A DNA stretch of 64,000 nt from Sphingosinicella sp041916975 (GTDB taxonomy: Bacteria; Pseudomonadota; Alphaproteobacteria; Sphingomonadales; Sphingomonadaceae): contig NZ_JAYRYK010000001.1 of assembly GCF_041916975.1 (NCBI RefSeq), forward strand, positions 3,906,001 to 3,970,000. The letters run 5' to 3'. Position numbers and translations under genes: made by a program. Under the pieces are notes generated by a model that was given only the letters and a program-made list of their open reading frames with translations, was not told the origin of the DNA and made no database searches. This document shows positions 51,627-60,343 of the stretch, piece after piece. Position 1 is the stretch's first letter; each line of letters opens with the position of its first letter.

Positions 51627-52693
51627 TGTTCAACAGCTTCGGCCGCATCTTCCGGTTCACGACGTGGGGCGAAAGCCATGGCCCGGCGCTCGGCGTCGTC
51701 GTCGACGGCTGCCCGCCGGGGATCGCGCTCACCGAGGCCGATATCCAGCCGTGGCTCGACAAAAGGAAGCCCGGCCAGTCCCGCCACACGACGCAGCGGC
51801 GCGAGCCCGATGAGGTAAAAATCCTTTCGGGCGTGTTCGAGGGCAAGACCACGGGCACGCCGATCTCGATGTTGATCGAGAACGTCGACCAGCGTTCGAA
51901 GGACTACGGCGACATCGCCGAGAAGTATCGGCCCGGCCACGCCGACTACACATACGACGCGAAATACGGCTTCCGCGACTATCGCGGCGGCGGGCGCTCG
52001 TCGGCGCGCGAGACGGCGGCGCGCGTGGCGGCGGGGGCGGTGGCGCGAAAGGTGATCGAGGGTGTCGGCATTCTCGGGCATGTCGTGGAGATCGGCGGCG
52101 ACCGCGCGGAGCGGTTCGCGGCGCACACGCTCGGCGACAACGACTTCTGGTGCGCGGACCCGGATGCGGCGAAGCGCTGGGAGGTGCTGCTCGACAGCGT
52201 GCGCAAGTCCGGTTCTTCGGTGGGCGCGGTGGTCGAGGTGTTAGCGAGCGGGGTTCCCGCAGGCTGGGGCTCGCCGCTTTATGCGAAGCTCGACGGCGAA
52301 CTCGCGGCGGCGATGATGTCGATCAACGCCGTGAAGGGCGTCGAGATCGGCGACGGCTTCGCGGCGGCGCGCCTGCGTGGCGAAGACAATGCCGACCGGA
52401 TGCGGCCGGGGGCAGGGGCGGGCGATCCGCCTGTGTTCGACACGAACCACGCCGGCGGCGTGATGGGCGGCATTTCGACCGGGCAGGACGTCGTCTGCCG
52501 CATCGCGCTGAAGCCGACTTCGTCGATCCTGACGCCGGTGCAGACGATCACGCGCTACGGCGAGGCGGTGGAAGTGATGACCAAGGGGCGGCATGACCCC
52601 TGCGTCGGCATTCGTGCCGTGCCCGTTGCCGAGGCGATGATGGCCTGCGTGCTCGCAGACGCCTTCCTCATGCACCGCGCACAGGTGGGATGA
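51626..52693 (+). CDS. aroC: Chorismate synthase
   Basis: A 355-residue FMN-dependent enzyme that makes chorismate. GESHGPALGVVVDGCPPG, the RYRPGHADYTY-like KYRPGHADYTYDAKYG, GGGRSSARETAARVAAGA and HAGGVMGGISTGQDV are signature segments. It begins within the fabI stop and its own stop overlaps the acyP start (ATGA). Confidence 0.97.
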   Translation: MFNSFGRIFRFTTWGESHGPALGVVVDGCPPGIALTEADIQPWLDKRKPGQSRHTTQRREPDEVKILSGVFEGKTTGTPISMLIENVDQRSKDYGDIAEKYRPGHADYTYDAKYGFRDYRGGGRSSARETAARVAAGAVARKVIEGVGILGHVVEIGGDRAERFAAHTLGDNDFWCADPDAAKRWEVLLDSVRKSGSSVGAVVEVLASGVPAGWGSPLYAKLDGELAAAMMSINAVKGVEIGDGFAAARLRGEDNADRMRPGAGAGDPPVFDTNHAGGVMGGISTGQDVVCRIALKPTSSILTPVQTITRYGEAVEVMTKGRHDPCVGIRAVPVAEAMMACVLADAFLMHRAQVG

Positions 52694-52974
52694 CGGACCG
52701 GACCGCGCGGCGGCTGCGCATTCATGGCCGCGTGCAGGGCGTCTGGTTCCGCGCATGGACGCTGGAAACCGCGCAGGGCCTTGGCCTCGACGGCTGGGTG
52801 CGCAACCGCATCGACGGCACGGTGGAGGCGCTCGCCGTGGGTTCCGACGAAGCCATCGAAAAGCTGATCGCCGCCTGCCACGAAGGCCCACCCGCCGCGA
52901 AGGTGGAGCGCGTGGAAGTGGAGGAGGCGAAGGGCATCGTGCCGCGCGGCTTCAAGAAGAAACCAACCGTTTAG
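52690..52974 (+). CDS. acyP: Acylphosphatase
   Basis: A 94-residue enzyme that hydrolyses acyl phosphates. The motif RIHGRVQGVWFRAWT has the catalytic Arg, and GLDGWVRNRIDGTVEA the catalytic Asn. Last gene of the dnaJ-like/yihY/fabI/aroC/acyP run. Confidence 0.95.
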   Translation: MTDRTARRLRIHGRVQGVWFRAWTLETAQGLGLDGWVRNRIDGTVEALAVGSDEAIEKLIAACHEGPPAAKVERVEVEEAKGIVPRGFKKKPTV

Positions 52975-53068
52975 AACCGCTCCTGTAAACTGAGACGTGA
53001 AAACGCCCGCGCGGTGTCGCGGCTGCCGTGTCACGCCCTCGTCCGGATACCGGCAAGGAGATTGGATC

Positions 53069-53671
53069 ATGTTCAGATTTCTTGGCGCGTTGGCAGCGGC
53101 TTCGCTGCTCAGCTTTCATGCGGCCGCCGCCGTCATCAGCGCGGATTTTCGCACGGAGGCGGACCTGCCGGACTATAGCGTGCGCGGGGCACTCGTCCAT
53201 GAACGGACAGGGTCCGTGCTGGGCGCCGGCAACGAGCTCGACAGCAGCGATTTCGTGAGGAATCCCAGCCATTGGGGCGGCGGTATCGTTCATGTGGACT
53301 GGGACGCGGCGACCAACGTGCTGACGCTCGATTCGCGCGACACGTGGGATTTCCAGACGTTCATTCTGGAAATCGGCAATATCGTGTTCGACAGCGCGCA
53401 GAAAATCGTGGGGCTGTCGGTGATTTCCGATGGCCTCGTAACGCGTGAGGGCGGCGCGCCGATCCTGAACTTTACCGACGACGGGCTATCGATCGGGTAT
53501 CAGAGCGGCCGGTACGACGTTTTCAATTTCACCGGGCGCGAGGCGAGGTTCCAGGTGATCCTTGCCGATATCGCGGACGTCGCGCCGATACCCGAGCCGG
53601 GTACACTTGCACTGCTGGGTCTCGGAATCGTCGGGCTTGCCGCGCTACGGCGGTCCCGCGCCCGCGCCTGA
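53069..53671 (+). CDS. PEP-CTERM sorting-domain protein
   Basis: A 200-residue secreted protein with signal peptide (ending AAAA), a beta-rich body of unknown role, and the C-terminal signal IPEPGTLALLGLG with a short hydrophobic helix and the basic end RRSRARA. ATG 53069 has AAGGAG 8 bases before it. Together with the protein at 27493, it is the second exosortase substrate in the window. Confidence 0.88.
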   Translation: MFRFLGALAAASLLSFHAAAAVISADFRTEADLPDYSVRGALVHERTGSVLGAGNELDSSDFVRNPSHWGGGIVHVDWDAATNVLTLDSRDTWDFQTFILEIGNIVFDSAQKIVGLSVISDGLVTREGGAPILNFTDDGLSIGYQSGRYDVFNFTGREARFQVILADIADVAPIPEPGTLALLGLGIVGLAALRRSRARA

Positions 53672-53692
53672 GCGGACAGACGCTCAGTCCGC
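53672..53692. terminator. Hairpin at the junction of converging genes
   Basis: 6-bp stem GCGGAC/GTCCGC with a 9-base loop, located directly after the PEP-CTERM gene stop; its right arm lies just inside the purA 3' end. It could end transcription in both directions. No T-tract. Confidence 0.35.
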
Positions 53693-54973
53693 GAAAGGGT
53701 CCGTCACGAGGATCGTGTCTTCGCGTTCCGGGCTGGTTGAGACGAGCGCCACCGGGCAGCCGATGAGTTCCTCGATACGGCGGACGTACTTGATCGCCTG
53801 CGCGGGGAGCTGTGCCCAGCTGCGGGCGCCGGCGGTCGATTCGTGCCAGCCGTCGAACGTCTCGTAGATCGGCTTCGCGGCGGCCTGCGCGGCGGGGTGG
53901 GCCGGCAGGTGATCGTAGTGAACGCCGTTCACATCGTAGCCGGTGCAGATCTTCAATTCTTCGAAGCCGTCGAGCACATCGAGCTTGGTGAGCGCGATGC
54001 CGGTGACGCCGGAAACGGCGATCGACTGGCGCAGCAGCGCGGCGTCGAACCAGCCGCAGCGGCGCTTGCGGCCCGTGACCGTGCCGAACTCGTGGCCGCG
54101 CTCGCCGAGGCGCTGGCCGGTTGCGTCGTCGAGTTCGGTGGGGAAGGGGCCGGAGCCGACGCGTGTGGTGTACGCCTTGACGATGCCGAGCACATAGCCG
54201 GTGGCAGACGGGCCGAGGCCGGAGCCGCCGCTCGCCGTGCCAGCGATTGTGTTGGAGCTGGTGACGAACGGATAGGTGCCGTGGTCGACATCGAGCAGCA
54301 CGCCCTGCGCGCCTTCGAAGAGGATGCGCTTGCCCGCGCGGCGGGCCTCGTTGAGGCCGACCCATGCTGGACCGGCATAAGGCAGAACCTCGGGCGCGAT
54401 GGCTTCAAGGTCGGCGATCAGCGCGTCGCGATCGATGGGATCGACGCCGAAACCGGCGCGCAGCGCGTTGTGGTGCGCGAGCAGGCGGTCGATCTGCGGG
54501 CCGGCCTCATCGAGGTGCGCGAGATCGCAAACGCGGAGCGCGCGGCGGCCGACCTTGTCCTCATACGCCGGGCCGATGCCGCGCCGGGTGGTGCCGATCT
54601 TGCCGGCGCCGCTCGCGTCCTCGCGGAGCGCGTCGAGATCGCGGTGGAACGGGAGAATCAGCGGGCAGGTTTCGCTGATGATGAGGTTTTCCGGGCTGAT
54701 CGCGACGCCCTGGCCGCGCAGCTTCTCGATTTCCGCCTTGAGGTGCCACGGATCGAGTACGACGCCGTTACCGATGACGGACAGCGTGCCGCGCACGATG
54801 CCCGACGGCAGCAGGCTCAGCTTGTAGGTGTTGTTGCCGACGACGAGCGTGTGGCCCGCATTGTGACCGCCCTGGAAGCGCACGACGACATCGGCGCGGG
54901 CCGATAGCCAGTCGACGATCTTGCCTTTGCCCTCGTCGCCCCACTGGGCGCCGATCACGGTCACATTGGCCAT
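53684..54973 (-). CDS. purA: Adenylosuccinate synthetase
   Basis: A 429-residue GTP-dependent ligase that begins AMP synthesis from IMP. VIGAQWGDEGKGKIVDWL holds the P-loop and catalytic Asp, GGHNAGHT the catalytic His, and TTRRGIGPAYEDKVGR and GRKRRCGWFDA further signatures. ATG 54973 is the start. Confidence 0.97.
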   Translation of the reverse strand: MANVTVIGAQWGDEGKGKIVDWLSARADVVVRFQGGHNAGHTLVVGNNTYKLSLLPSGIVRGTLSVIGNGVVLDPWHLKAEIEKLRGQGVAISPENLIISETCPLILPFHRDLDALREDASGAGKIGTTRRGIGPAYEDKVGRRALRVCDLAHLDEAGPQIDRLLAHHNALRAGFGVDPIDRDALIADLEAIAPEVLPYAGPAWVGLNEARRAGKRILFEGAQGVLLDVDHGTYPFVTSSNTIAGTASGGSGLGPSATGYVLGIVKAYTTRVGSGPFPTELDDATGQRLGERGHEFGTVTGRKRRCGWFDAALLRQSIAVSGVTGIALTKLDVLDGFEELKICTGYDVNGVHYDHLPAHPAAQAAAKPIYETFDGWHESTAGARSWAQLPAQAIKYVRRIEELIGCPVALVSTSPEREDTILVTDPFAD

Positions 54974-55114
54974 TTCGGGGACGTCTCCATTCAGCGTCGA
55001 TACACGGCGGCACTCACTAGGGTTGTCGGGCCTGTGCGTCCACGGCTTTTGCATGGGCGGACGAAGGATATTCACGCTATCAGGCGTATCGGCTCGTGCG
55101 GGACTGGAGAAAAG

Positions 55115-56131
55115 ATGCGGACAAGGCGGATGATCGGATGGGCCGTGCTGCTGCTGGCGGGCGCTGCGGCAGCGCAGCCACGCCCGGGCGGGGGCATGGG
55201 CGGCGGGCTGATGGCCTGCCGCGCAGACATGGAGACGCTGTGCGGCAGCGACAAGGCGAACAAGCTCAAGATCCGCCAGTGCATCATCGAAAACCGCGAC
55301 AAGGTCTCCGACGAGTGCAAGCGCGCGCTCGATGCGATGCGCAACGGCCCCGGCGCGGGCGCGATGCCGACCGTGACGGTGAGCTATGGGAACGACGCGC
55401 GGCAGGCGATCGACTTCTATCGCGCCAAGGGCGCGGTGCCCGCGCCGCTCATTGTGTTCATTCATGGCGGGGCGTGGAGCCTTGGGGACAAAAGGCAGGC
55501 ATCGGGGCGGAAGCCGGAGCACTTCACGGGCGAAGGCTATGCCTTCGCCTCGATCAACTACCGTCTGGTGCCGCAGGCGACCGTGGAGCAGCAGGCGGCG
55601 GACGTTGCGTCCGCGATCGACATGCTGCGGTTCCGCGCGGCGGAATATGGCATCGATCCGAACCGGATCGCGCTGATGGGGCATAGCGCCGGGGCGCACC
55701 TCGCAGCGCTGGTGGCGACCGATCCGCAATATCTGAAGGCTGCAGACGTGCCGATGGGCGCGGTGAAGGCGGTCGTGCTTCTGGACGGCGCGGGGTATGA
55801 CGTGGCTGCGCACATCAAGACTGGCGGGCCGATCGTGCAGAAGCTGTATGGCCCGGCATTTGGGGACGATCCGAAACGGCAGAGCGCGCTATCGCCTATG
55901 ACGCATACCGCGCCGCCGAACGCCGCTGCATGGCTGGCGCTTTATGTCGAGGGGCGCGATGCGTCGCTCGGACAATCGCGAGGGCTGGTGCAGGCGCTTG
56001 AAAAGGCGGGCGCGAAGGCGCGGGCGGTGGCTGTGCCGGACAGCAGCCATGGTGAACTCAACCAGAAGCTTGGCGAGAGCGATGATGCCGCGACGGCGGA
56101 GGTGGATGCGTTCCTGAAAGCGGCGCTTTAG
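55115..56131 (+). CDS. Secreted alpha/beta hydrolase with Cys-rich N-terminal repeat
   Basis: A 338-residue exported protein. The signal peptide ends near AAAAQP. Residues about 33-75 (ACRADMETLC...IRQCIIENRDKVSDECKRAL) match the Cys-rich repeat of the Golgi GLG1 type. An esterase of the HSL-like class follows, with oxyanion motif FIHGGAWSLGD, nucleophile GHSAGAHLAAL, and the C-terminal Asp/His region ending DSSHGELN. ATG 55115 with GGAGAAAAG upstream is used. The substrate is unknown. It is convergent with hisZ, overlapping by four bases. Confidence 0.8.
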   Translation: MRTRRMIGWAVLLLAGAAAAQPRPGGGMGGGLMACRADMETLCGSDKANKLKIRQCIIENRDKVSDECKRALDAMRNGPGAGAMPTVTVSYGNDARQAIDFYRAKGAVPAPLIVFIHGGAWSLGDKRQASGRKPEHFTGEGYAFASINYRLVPQATVEQQAADVASAIDMLRFRAAEYGIDPNRIALMGHSAGAHLAALVATDPQYLKAADVPMGAVKAVVLLDGAGYDVAAHIKTGGPIVQKLYGPAFGDDPKRQSALSPMTHTAPPNAAAWLALYVEGRDASLGQSRGLVQALEKAGAKARAVAVPDSSHGELNQKLGESDDAATAEVDAFLKAAL

Positions 56132-57243
56132 AGCTTGATGAGTTCGCCGTTTTTCAGCGCGTAGTCGCAGCGCAGGCGGGCGGGCGTGTCCGCGTCGGTG
56201 AGCGCGGCGACCGTTGTCCAGCCCTCGGCACGCAGTTTGGCGGCCTGCGCGGCTTCACCGAGCGGCACAAAGAGGCGGCGGCGGCGCGAGGCGCCGAGAC
56301 CCGCATCGACGAGGCCGTCGACGTAGAGCGAGAAGCCCACCGCCGTTTCCTCGCCGCCGCCCGGATGGCGCACGAGATAGGTGCCGCCGCGGCCGACCTC
56401 GCCGCGTACGCCCGCAGCGAACACGGAGAAGCCGATCCACGTCTGGTATTCGAAGCCGTGACGCTCGGTGGGATCGATGGTGACGGCGGCGTGCGGGGCA
56501 GCGGTTGCCACCAGCCGTTCGAGGCCCGCGATGCGCGTGTCGAGCGCGCCTGCGGCGTCGAGCGCCTTGAGGCGTGCGAGCGCGGTATCGGCGGGGCCGG
56601 CGGCTTCGATGAGCGTGCTGTACTGCGCGGCGCCGAGTGCCTGCAGCGCGGCGGCATCCTTGCCGTCGAGCGCGGTTTGCACGTCGGCGAGCGGCTCGGT
56701 GACGGGCCACGGGCCGGCGGCGAGCGTGCCGACGAGATCGGGGAGGGTGAGGTCCACCGACATGTCGGTGAGGCCTGCCGCAGACAAGGCTTCGAGCGCG
56801 ATGCCGAGGAGTTCGACGACGGCATCGACGTGATCGGAGCCGATCAGCTCGGCGCCCATCTGCATCGCCTCGCGCTGCGGGCCGACCTGTGCCGGGCGTA
56901 CGCGGAGCACGGGGCCGCCGTAGGCGAGGCGCAGCGGGCGCGCGATGTGCGCCATGCGCGTGGCGGCGATGCGGCCGACCTGCGCGGTGATATCGGGACG
57001 GAGCGCCAGCGTGCGCTGCGACAGCGGATCGACGAAACGGAGCAGATCCTGCGGGCGCGCGGAGGAGAGGCGCGTGACGAGGCTGTCCTCGAACTCCACG
57101 AGCGGCGGCGAGACGCGCTCGTAGCCATGCGCCGAAACCTGATCCAGCAGGGTGCGGAGCAGGTCGGCGGCCGCCTCGGCCTGCGGCGGCAGGCGGTCGC
57201 GGAAGCCTTCGGGGAGCAGGCCCTTGGAGATCGGATCGGTCAT
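56128..57243 (-). CDS. hisZ: ATP phosphoribosyltransferase regulatory subunit
   Basis: A 371-residue HisZ, a catalytically inactive HisRS paralogue required with short HisG for the first step of histidine synthesis. Segments LLPEGFRDRLPPQAEAAADL, FVDPLSQRTLALRPDITAQVGRI (key: LRPDIT), and GRGGTYLVRHPGG agree. No anticodon-binding domain, as expected. hisG is not in the window. purA lies beyond the converging esterase gene. Confidence 0.92.
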   Translation of the reverse strand: MTDPISKGLLPEGFRDRLPPQAEAAADLLRTLLDQVSAHGYERVSPPLVEFEDSLVTRLSSARPQDLLRFVDPLSQRTLALRPDITAQVGRIAATRMAHIARPLRLAYGGPVLRVRPAQVGPQREAMQMGAELIGSDHVDAVVELLGIALEALSAAGLTDMSVDLTLPDLVGTLAAGPWPVTEPLADVQTALDGKDAAALQALGAAQYSTLIEAAGPADTALARLKALDAAGALDTRIAGLERLVATAAPHAAVTIDPTERHGFEYQTWIGFSVFAAGVRGEVGRGGTYLVRHPGGGEETAVGFSLYVDGLVDAGLGASRRRRLFVPLGEAAQAAKLRAEGWTTVAALTDADTPARLRCDYALKNGELIKL

Positions 57244-57305
57244 GGTGGCCCGGCTCTAGCGGCGTGCGCGGCCCGAAACAAGGTTCAGGCCGCGCATAAC
57301 GTTAC

Positions 57306-57420
57306 TTAGAGCCTGATCGTTTGAGATGGAAGCGCGACGCGCTTCCATCTCAAACGTGAATCAGTCTCTAATCATTAGCTTGGACAGCGATTCACGGTTC
57401 AGGCTGATTCAGCCTGAACC
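57306..57420. repeat. Long palindrome plus second hairpin upstream of hisZ/downstream of serA
   Basis: A 66-bp palindromic unit (57306-57371) has a perfect 17-bp core stem, 57319-57335 pairing with 57339-57355, loop GAC, extended by CTGAT/ATCAG and TTAGAG/CTCTAA. A second hairpin, GGTTCAGGCT/AGCCTGAACC with a GATTC loop, is at 57396-57420. An 8-bp CGTGAATC/GATTCACG repeat links the two. It lies after serA and before the hisZ promoter on the minus strand and may act as terminator or be a REP-like mobile palindrome. Confidence 0.75.
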
Positions 57421-57429
57421 GATCGCGGT

Positions 57430-59007
57430 CTAGAAGCGAAGGGCCTTCACGTCCTTCACGCCATCGAGCTTGCAGAGCGTCCACAGCAGCGGATCGGCGA
57501 TGTCGCCGTCGACCGATAGCAGCAGGATCGCCTCGCCGCCCTGACCGCGGCGGCCGAGGTGGAAGGTGCCGATGTTGACGCCCGCTTCTCCGAGCGCGCT
57601 GCCGACCTTGCCGATGAAGCCCGGCTTGTCTTCGTTCGCGATGAACAGCATCGAGCCGTCGAGATCGGCCTCGACCTTGATGCCGAACAGCTCGACGAGG
57701 CGCGGGTGCTTCATACCGAAAAGCGTACCCGCGACCGAGCGCTCGCCTTCCTCGGTCTTCACCGTCACACGCAGCAGCGTGTGGTAGTCGGTCTCGCGTT
57801 CGTGGCGGACTTCCGCGATTCCGATGTCGCGCTCGCGGGCGATGTGAACAGCGTTAACCATGTTCACGGTGTCCGAAATCGGCCGCATCAGGCCGGTGAC
57901 GACCGCCGACGTGATCGGCTTGATGTTGAGTTCGGATGCCGCGCCCTCGACCTCCACGGTCACGTGGCTAACCGCGCCCTTGGCGAGCTGGCCCGCAAGG
58001 AGCCCGAGCTTTTCGGCAAGCTCGATATAGGGGCGGACCTTCGGCGCTTCTTCCGCGGAGAGCGAAGGCACGTTGAGTGCGTTGGTGATGGCACCCGACA
58101 GCAGGAAGTCCGAGATCTGCTCGGCGACTTGGATGGCGACGTTCACCTGCGCCTCGTCCGTGGACGCGCCGAGGTGCGGTGTCGAGATGAAGCCGGGCGT
58201 GCCGAACAGCGGGCTTTCATGCGCGGGCTCGGTGACGAACACGTCGAGCGCGGCGCCTGCAATATGGCCCGAATCGAGCAGTTCCTTCAGCGCCGCCTCG
58301 TCGATGAGGCCGCCGCGCGCGCAGTTGATGATGCGCACGCCCTTCTTCGTCTTGAGGAGGTTTTCACGGCTGAGGATGTTGCGCGTCGAATCGGTGAGCG
58401 GCGTGTGCAGCGTGATGAAGTCTGCGCGGGCGAGAAGCTGGTCGAGCTCCACCTTTTCGATGCCGATGTCCTCGGCGCGCTCCGGCGTCAGGAACGGATC
58501 GAACGCCACAACCTTCATCTTGAGCCCGAGCGCGCGGTCGGCGACGATCGAGCCGATATTGCCTGCGCCGATCAGGCCGAGCGTCTTGCCCGTGACCTCG
58601 ACGCCCATGAAGCGGTTCTTTTCCCACTTGCCGGCCTGCGTGGAGGCGTCCGCCTCCGGGAGCTGACGGGCGAGCGCGAACATCAGCGCGATGGCGTGCT
58701 CGGCCGTGGTGATCGAGTTGCCAAACGGCGTGTTCATCACGATCACGCCCTTTGCGGACGCAGCCGGAATGTCGACATTGTCGACGCCGATACCGGCGCG
58801 GGCGACGACTTTCAGGTTGGTCGCGGCTTCGAGAATGTCGGCCGTAACCTTTGTGGCCGAACGGATTGCGAGCGCATCGTACTGGCCGATGATTGCCTTA
58901 AGCTCGTCCTTGGTGAGGCCGGGCTTCTCGTCGAAATCAACGCCGCGCTCCTTGAAGATTGCTGCGGCCTTCGGGGACATTTTATCGGAAATCAGAACCT
59001 TGGGCAT
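57430..59007 (-). CDS. serA: D-3-phosphoglycerate dehydrogenase
   Basis: A 525-residue type 1 SerA, first enzyme of serine synthesis. VLISDKMSPKAAAIFKERG starts the substrate domain, GKTLGLIGAGNIGSIVADRA is the NAD site, and LGASTDEAQVNVAIQVAEQ has the catalytic His region. A large allosteric intervening domain (about 315-450) and a C-terminal ACT domain (ADLDGSMLFIANEDKPGFIG onward) follow. ATG 59007 is used. serC lies 50 bp upstream in the same direction. Confidence 0.97.
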   Translation of the reverse strand: MPKVLISDKMSPKAAAIFKERGVDFDEKPGLTKDELKAIIGQYDALAIRSATKVTADILEAATNLKVVARAGIGVDNVDIPAASAKGVIVMNTPFGNSITTAEHAIALMFALARQLPEADASTQAGKWEKNRFMGVEVTGKTLGLIGAGNIGSIVADRALGLKMKVVAFDPFLTPERAEDIGIEKVELDQLLARADFITLHTPLTDSTRNILSRENLLKTKKGVRIINCARGGLIDEAALKELLDSGHIAGAALDVFVTEPAHESPLFGTPGFISTPHLGASTDEAQVNVAIQVAEQISDFLLSGAITNALNVPSLSAEEAPKVRPYIELAEKLGLLAGQLAKGAVSHVTVEVEGAASELNIKPITSAVVTGLMRPISDTVNMVNAVHIARERDIGIAEVRHERETDYHTLLRVTVKTEEGERSVAGTLFGMKHPRLVELFGIKVEADLDGSMLFIANEDKPGFIGKVGSALGEAGVNIGTFHLGRRGQGGEAILLLSVDGDIADPLLWTLCKLDGVKDVKALRF

Positions 59008-59059
59008 GGAAGTGCCTTTCAATTCAACGTCAATGGATCGGCGGGAAAGCCGGAGACGA

Positions 59060-60196
59060 TTATTGGGAGATGACGGTTTCGAAGGCCCAGTCGAGCCAGG
59101 GCGTCAGCGCCTCGATGTCGGCGGTTTCGACCGTGGCGCCGCACCAGATGCGGAGGCCTGCGGGCGCGTCGCGGTAGCCGTTGATGTCGAGCGCCGCGTT
59201 TTCCTTTTCGAGGAGCGAGGCGATCTTCTTCGGCGTTTCCGCGTCGGCGCGCGGGTCCGTGATCTTCAGGCAGACGCTGGTGTTCGAGCGCGTCGCGGGG
59301 TCGACCGCGAGGTTCTCGATCCACGGCGTCTTTTCGACCCATGCATTGAGCGCGGCCGCATTGGCATCCGCACGGGCGGCGAGGGCTTTCCAGCCGCCGA
59401 GCCCGTCCGCCCATTCGAGCGCGTCGATATAATCCTCGACGCACAGCATCGAGGGCGTGTTGATCGTCTCGCCGACGAAGATGCCTTCGATCAGCTTGCC
59501 GCCTTTGGTCATGCGGAAGATCTTCGGCAGCGGCCATGCGGGCGTGTAGGTTTCAAGCCGTTCCACCGCGCGTGGGGAGAGGATGAGCACGCCGTGCCCG
59601 CCTTCGCCGCCCAGCACCTTCTGCCACGAGAAGGTGGTGACATCGAGCTTGTCCCACGGCAGATCCTGCGCGAACGCGCCGGAGGTCGCGTCGGCGAAGG
59701 TAAGGCCTTCGCGATCCGCCGGGATCCAGTCGCCGTTCGGCGCGCGGACGCCCGAGGTGGTGCCGTTCCATGTGAAGATCACGTCGCTGGCGAAATCAAC
59801 GGTGCCGAGATCAGGAAGCTCGCCGTAGGGCGCTTTCAGCACCGTGGGGTTCAGTTTCAGCTGCTTGGCGACATCGGTGACCCAACCTTCACCGAAGCTC
59901 TCCCAGGCAATCGTCGTGACGGGGCGGGTGCCCAGCATCGACCACATCGCCATTTCCACCGCGCCGGTGTCCGAGGCGGCGACGATACCGATGCGGTAAT
60001 CGTCCGGCACGCCCAGCACCTTGCGGGTGAGGTCGATGGCGAGCTTCAGGCGCGCCTTGCCGAGCTTGGCGCGATGCGAGCGGCCGAGCACGTCGAGATT
60101 GAATTTCAGGGGATCCCAGCCGGGGCGCTTGGCGCAGGGGCCGGAAGAAAACTGGGGGCGAGCGGGCAGGGTGCCCGGTTTCGTAACGTCAGTCAT
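59060..60196 (-). CDS. serC: Phosphoserine aminotransferase
   Basis: A 378-residue PLP enzyme of the serine pathway. ASDTGAVEMAMWSMLG, ITIVWESFGEGW-like and the PLP-lysine segment VTTFSWQKVLGGEGGHGVLILS fit the alphaproteobacterial SerC type, which also carries LKFNLDVLGRSHRAKLG at the N-terminus. An AAGGAGA ribosome site lies in a hairpin 7 bases before the ATG. It is first in serC-serA. Confidence 0.95.
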   Translation of the reverse strand: MTDVTKPGTLPARPQFSSGPCAKRPGWDPLKFNLDVLGRSHRAKLGKARLKLAIDLTRKVLGVPDDYRIGIVAASDTGAVEMAMWSMLGTRPVTTIAWESFGEGWVTDVAKQLKLNPTVLKAPYGELPDLGTVDFASDVIFTWNGTTSGVRAPNGDWIPADREGLTFADATSGAFAQDLPWDKLDVTTFSWQKVLGGEGGHGVLILSPRAVERLETYTPAWPLPKIFRMTKGGKLIEGIFVGETINTPSMLCVEDYIDALEWADGLGGWKALAARADANAAALNAWVEKTPWIENLAVDPATRSNTSVCLKITDPRADAETPKKIASLLEKENAALDINGYRDAPAGLRIWCGATVETADIEALTPWLDWAFETVISQ

Positions 60197-60290
60197 AATC
60201 TCTCCTTACAGAGAGCGCGCGCCGCGTTGGGACGGCGTGGCCCGCCGCCGCTCATAGAGATGCGCGGCGAAGAGTCAAATGGCCATTTTG
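60197..60290 (-). promoter_or_regulatory. Candidate structured leader of serC
   Basis: Two hairpins precede serC on the minus strand: CGGCG-GGCCA-CGCCG, then CTCTC-TGTAAG-GAGAG whose right arm contains the Shine-Dalgarno GGAGAG. A conserved serC leader RNA motif has been reported in Alphaproteobacteria; this might be an instance, but I cannot confirm conserved bases. Confidence 0.35.
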
Positions 60291-60343
60291 TGGCAAGCGA
60301 TACGGGTGCTACAGGCGGGGCGAAAAGGTCGGGGGAGTTCGCC

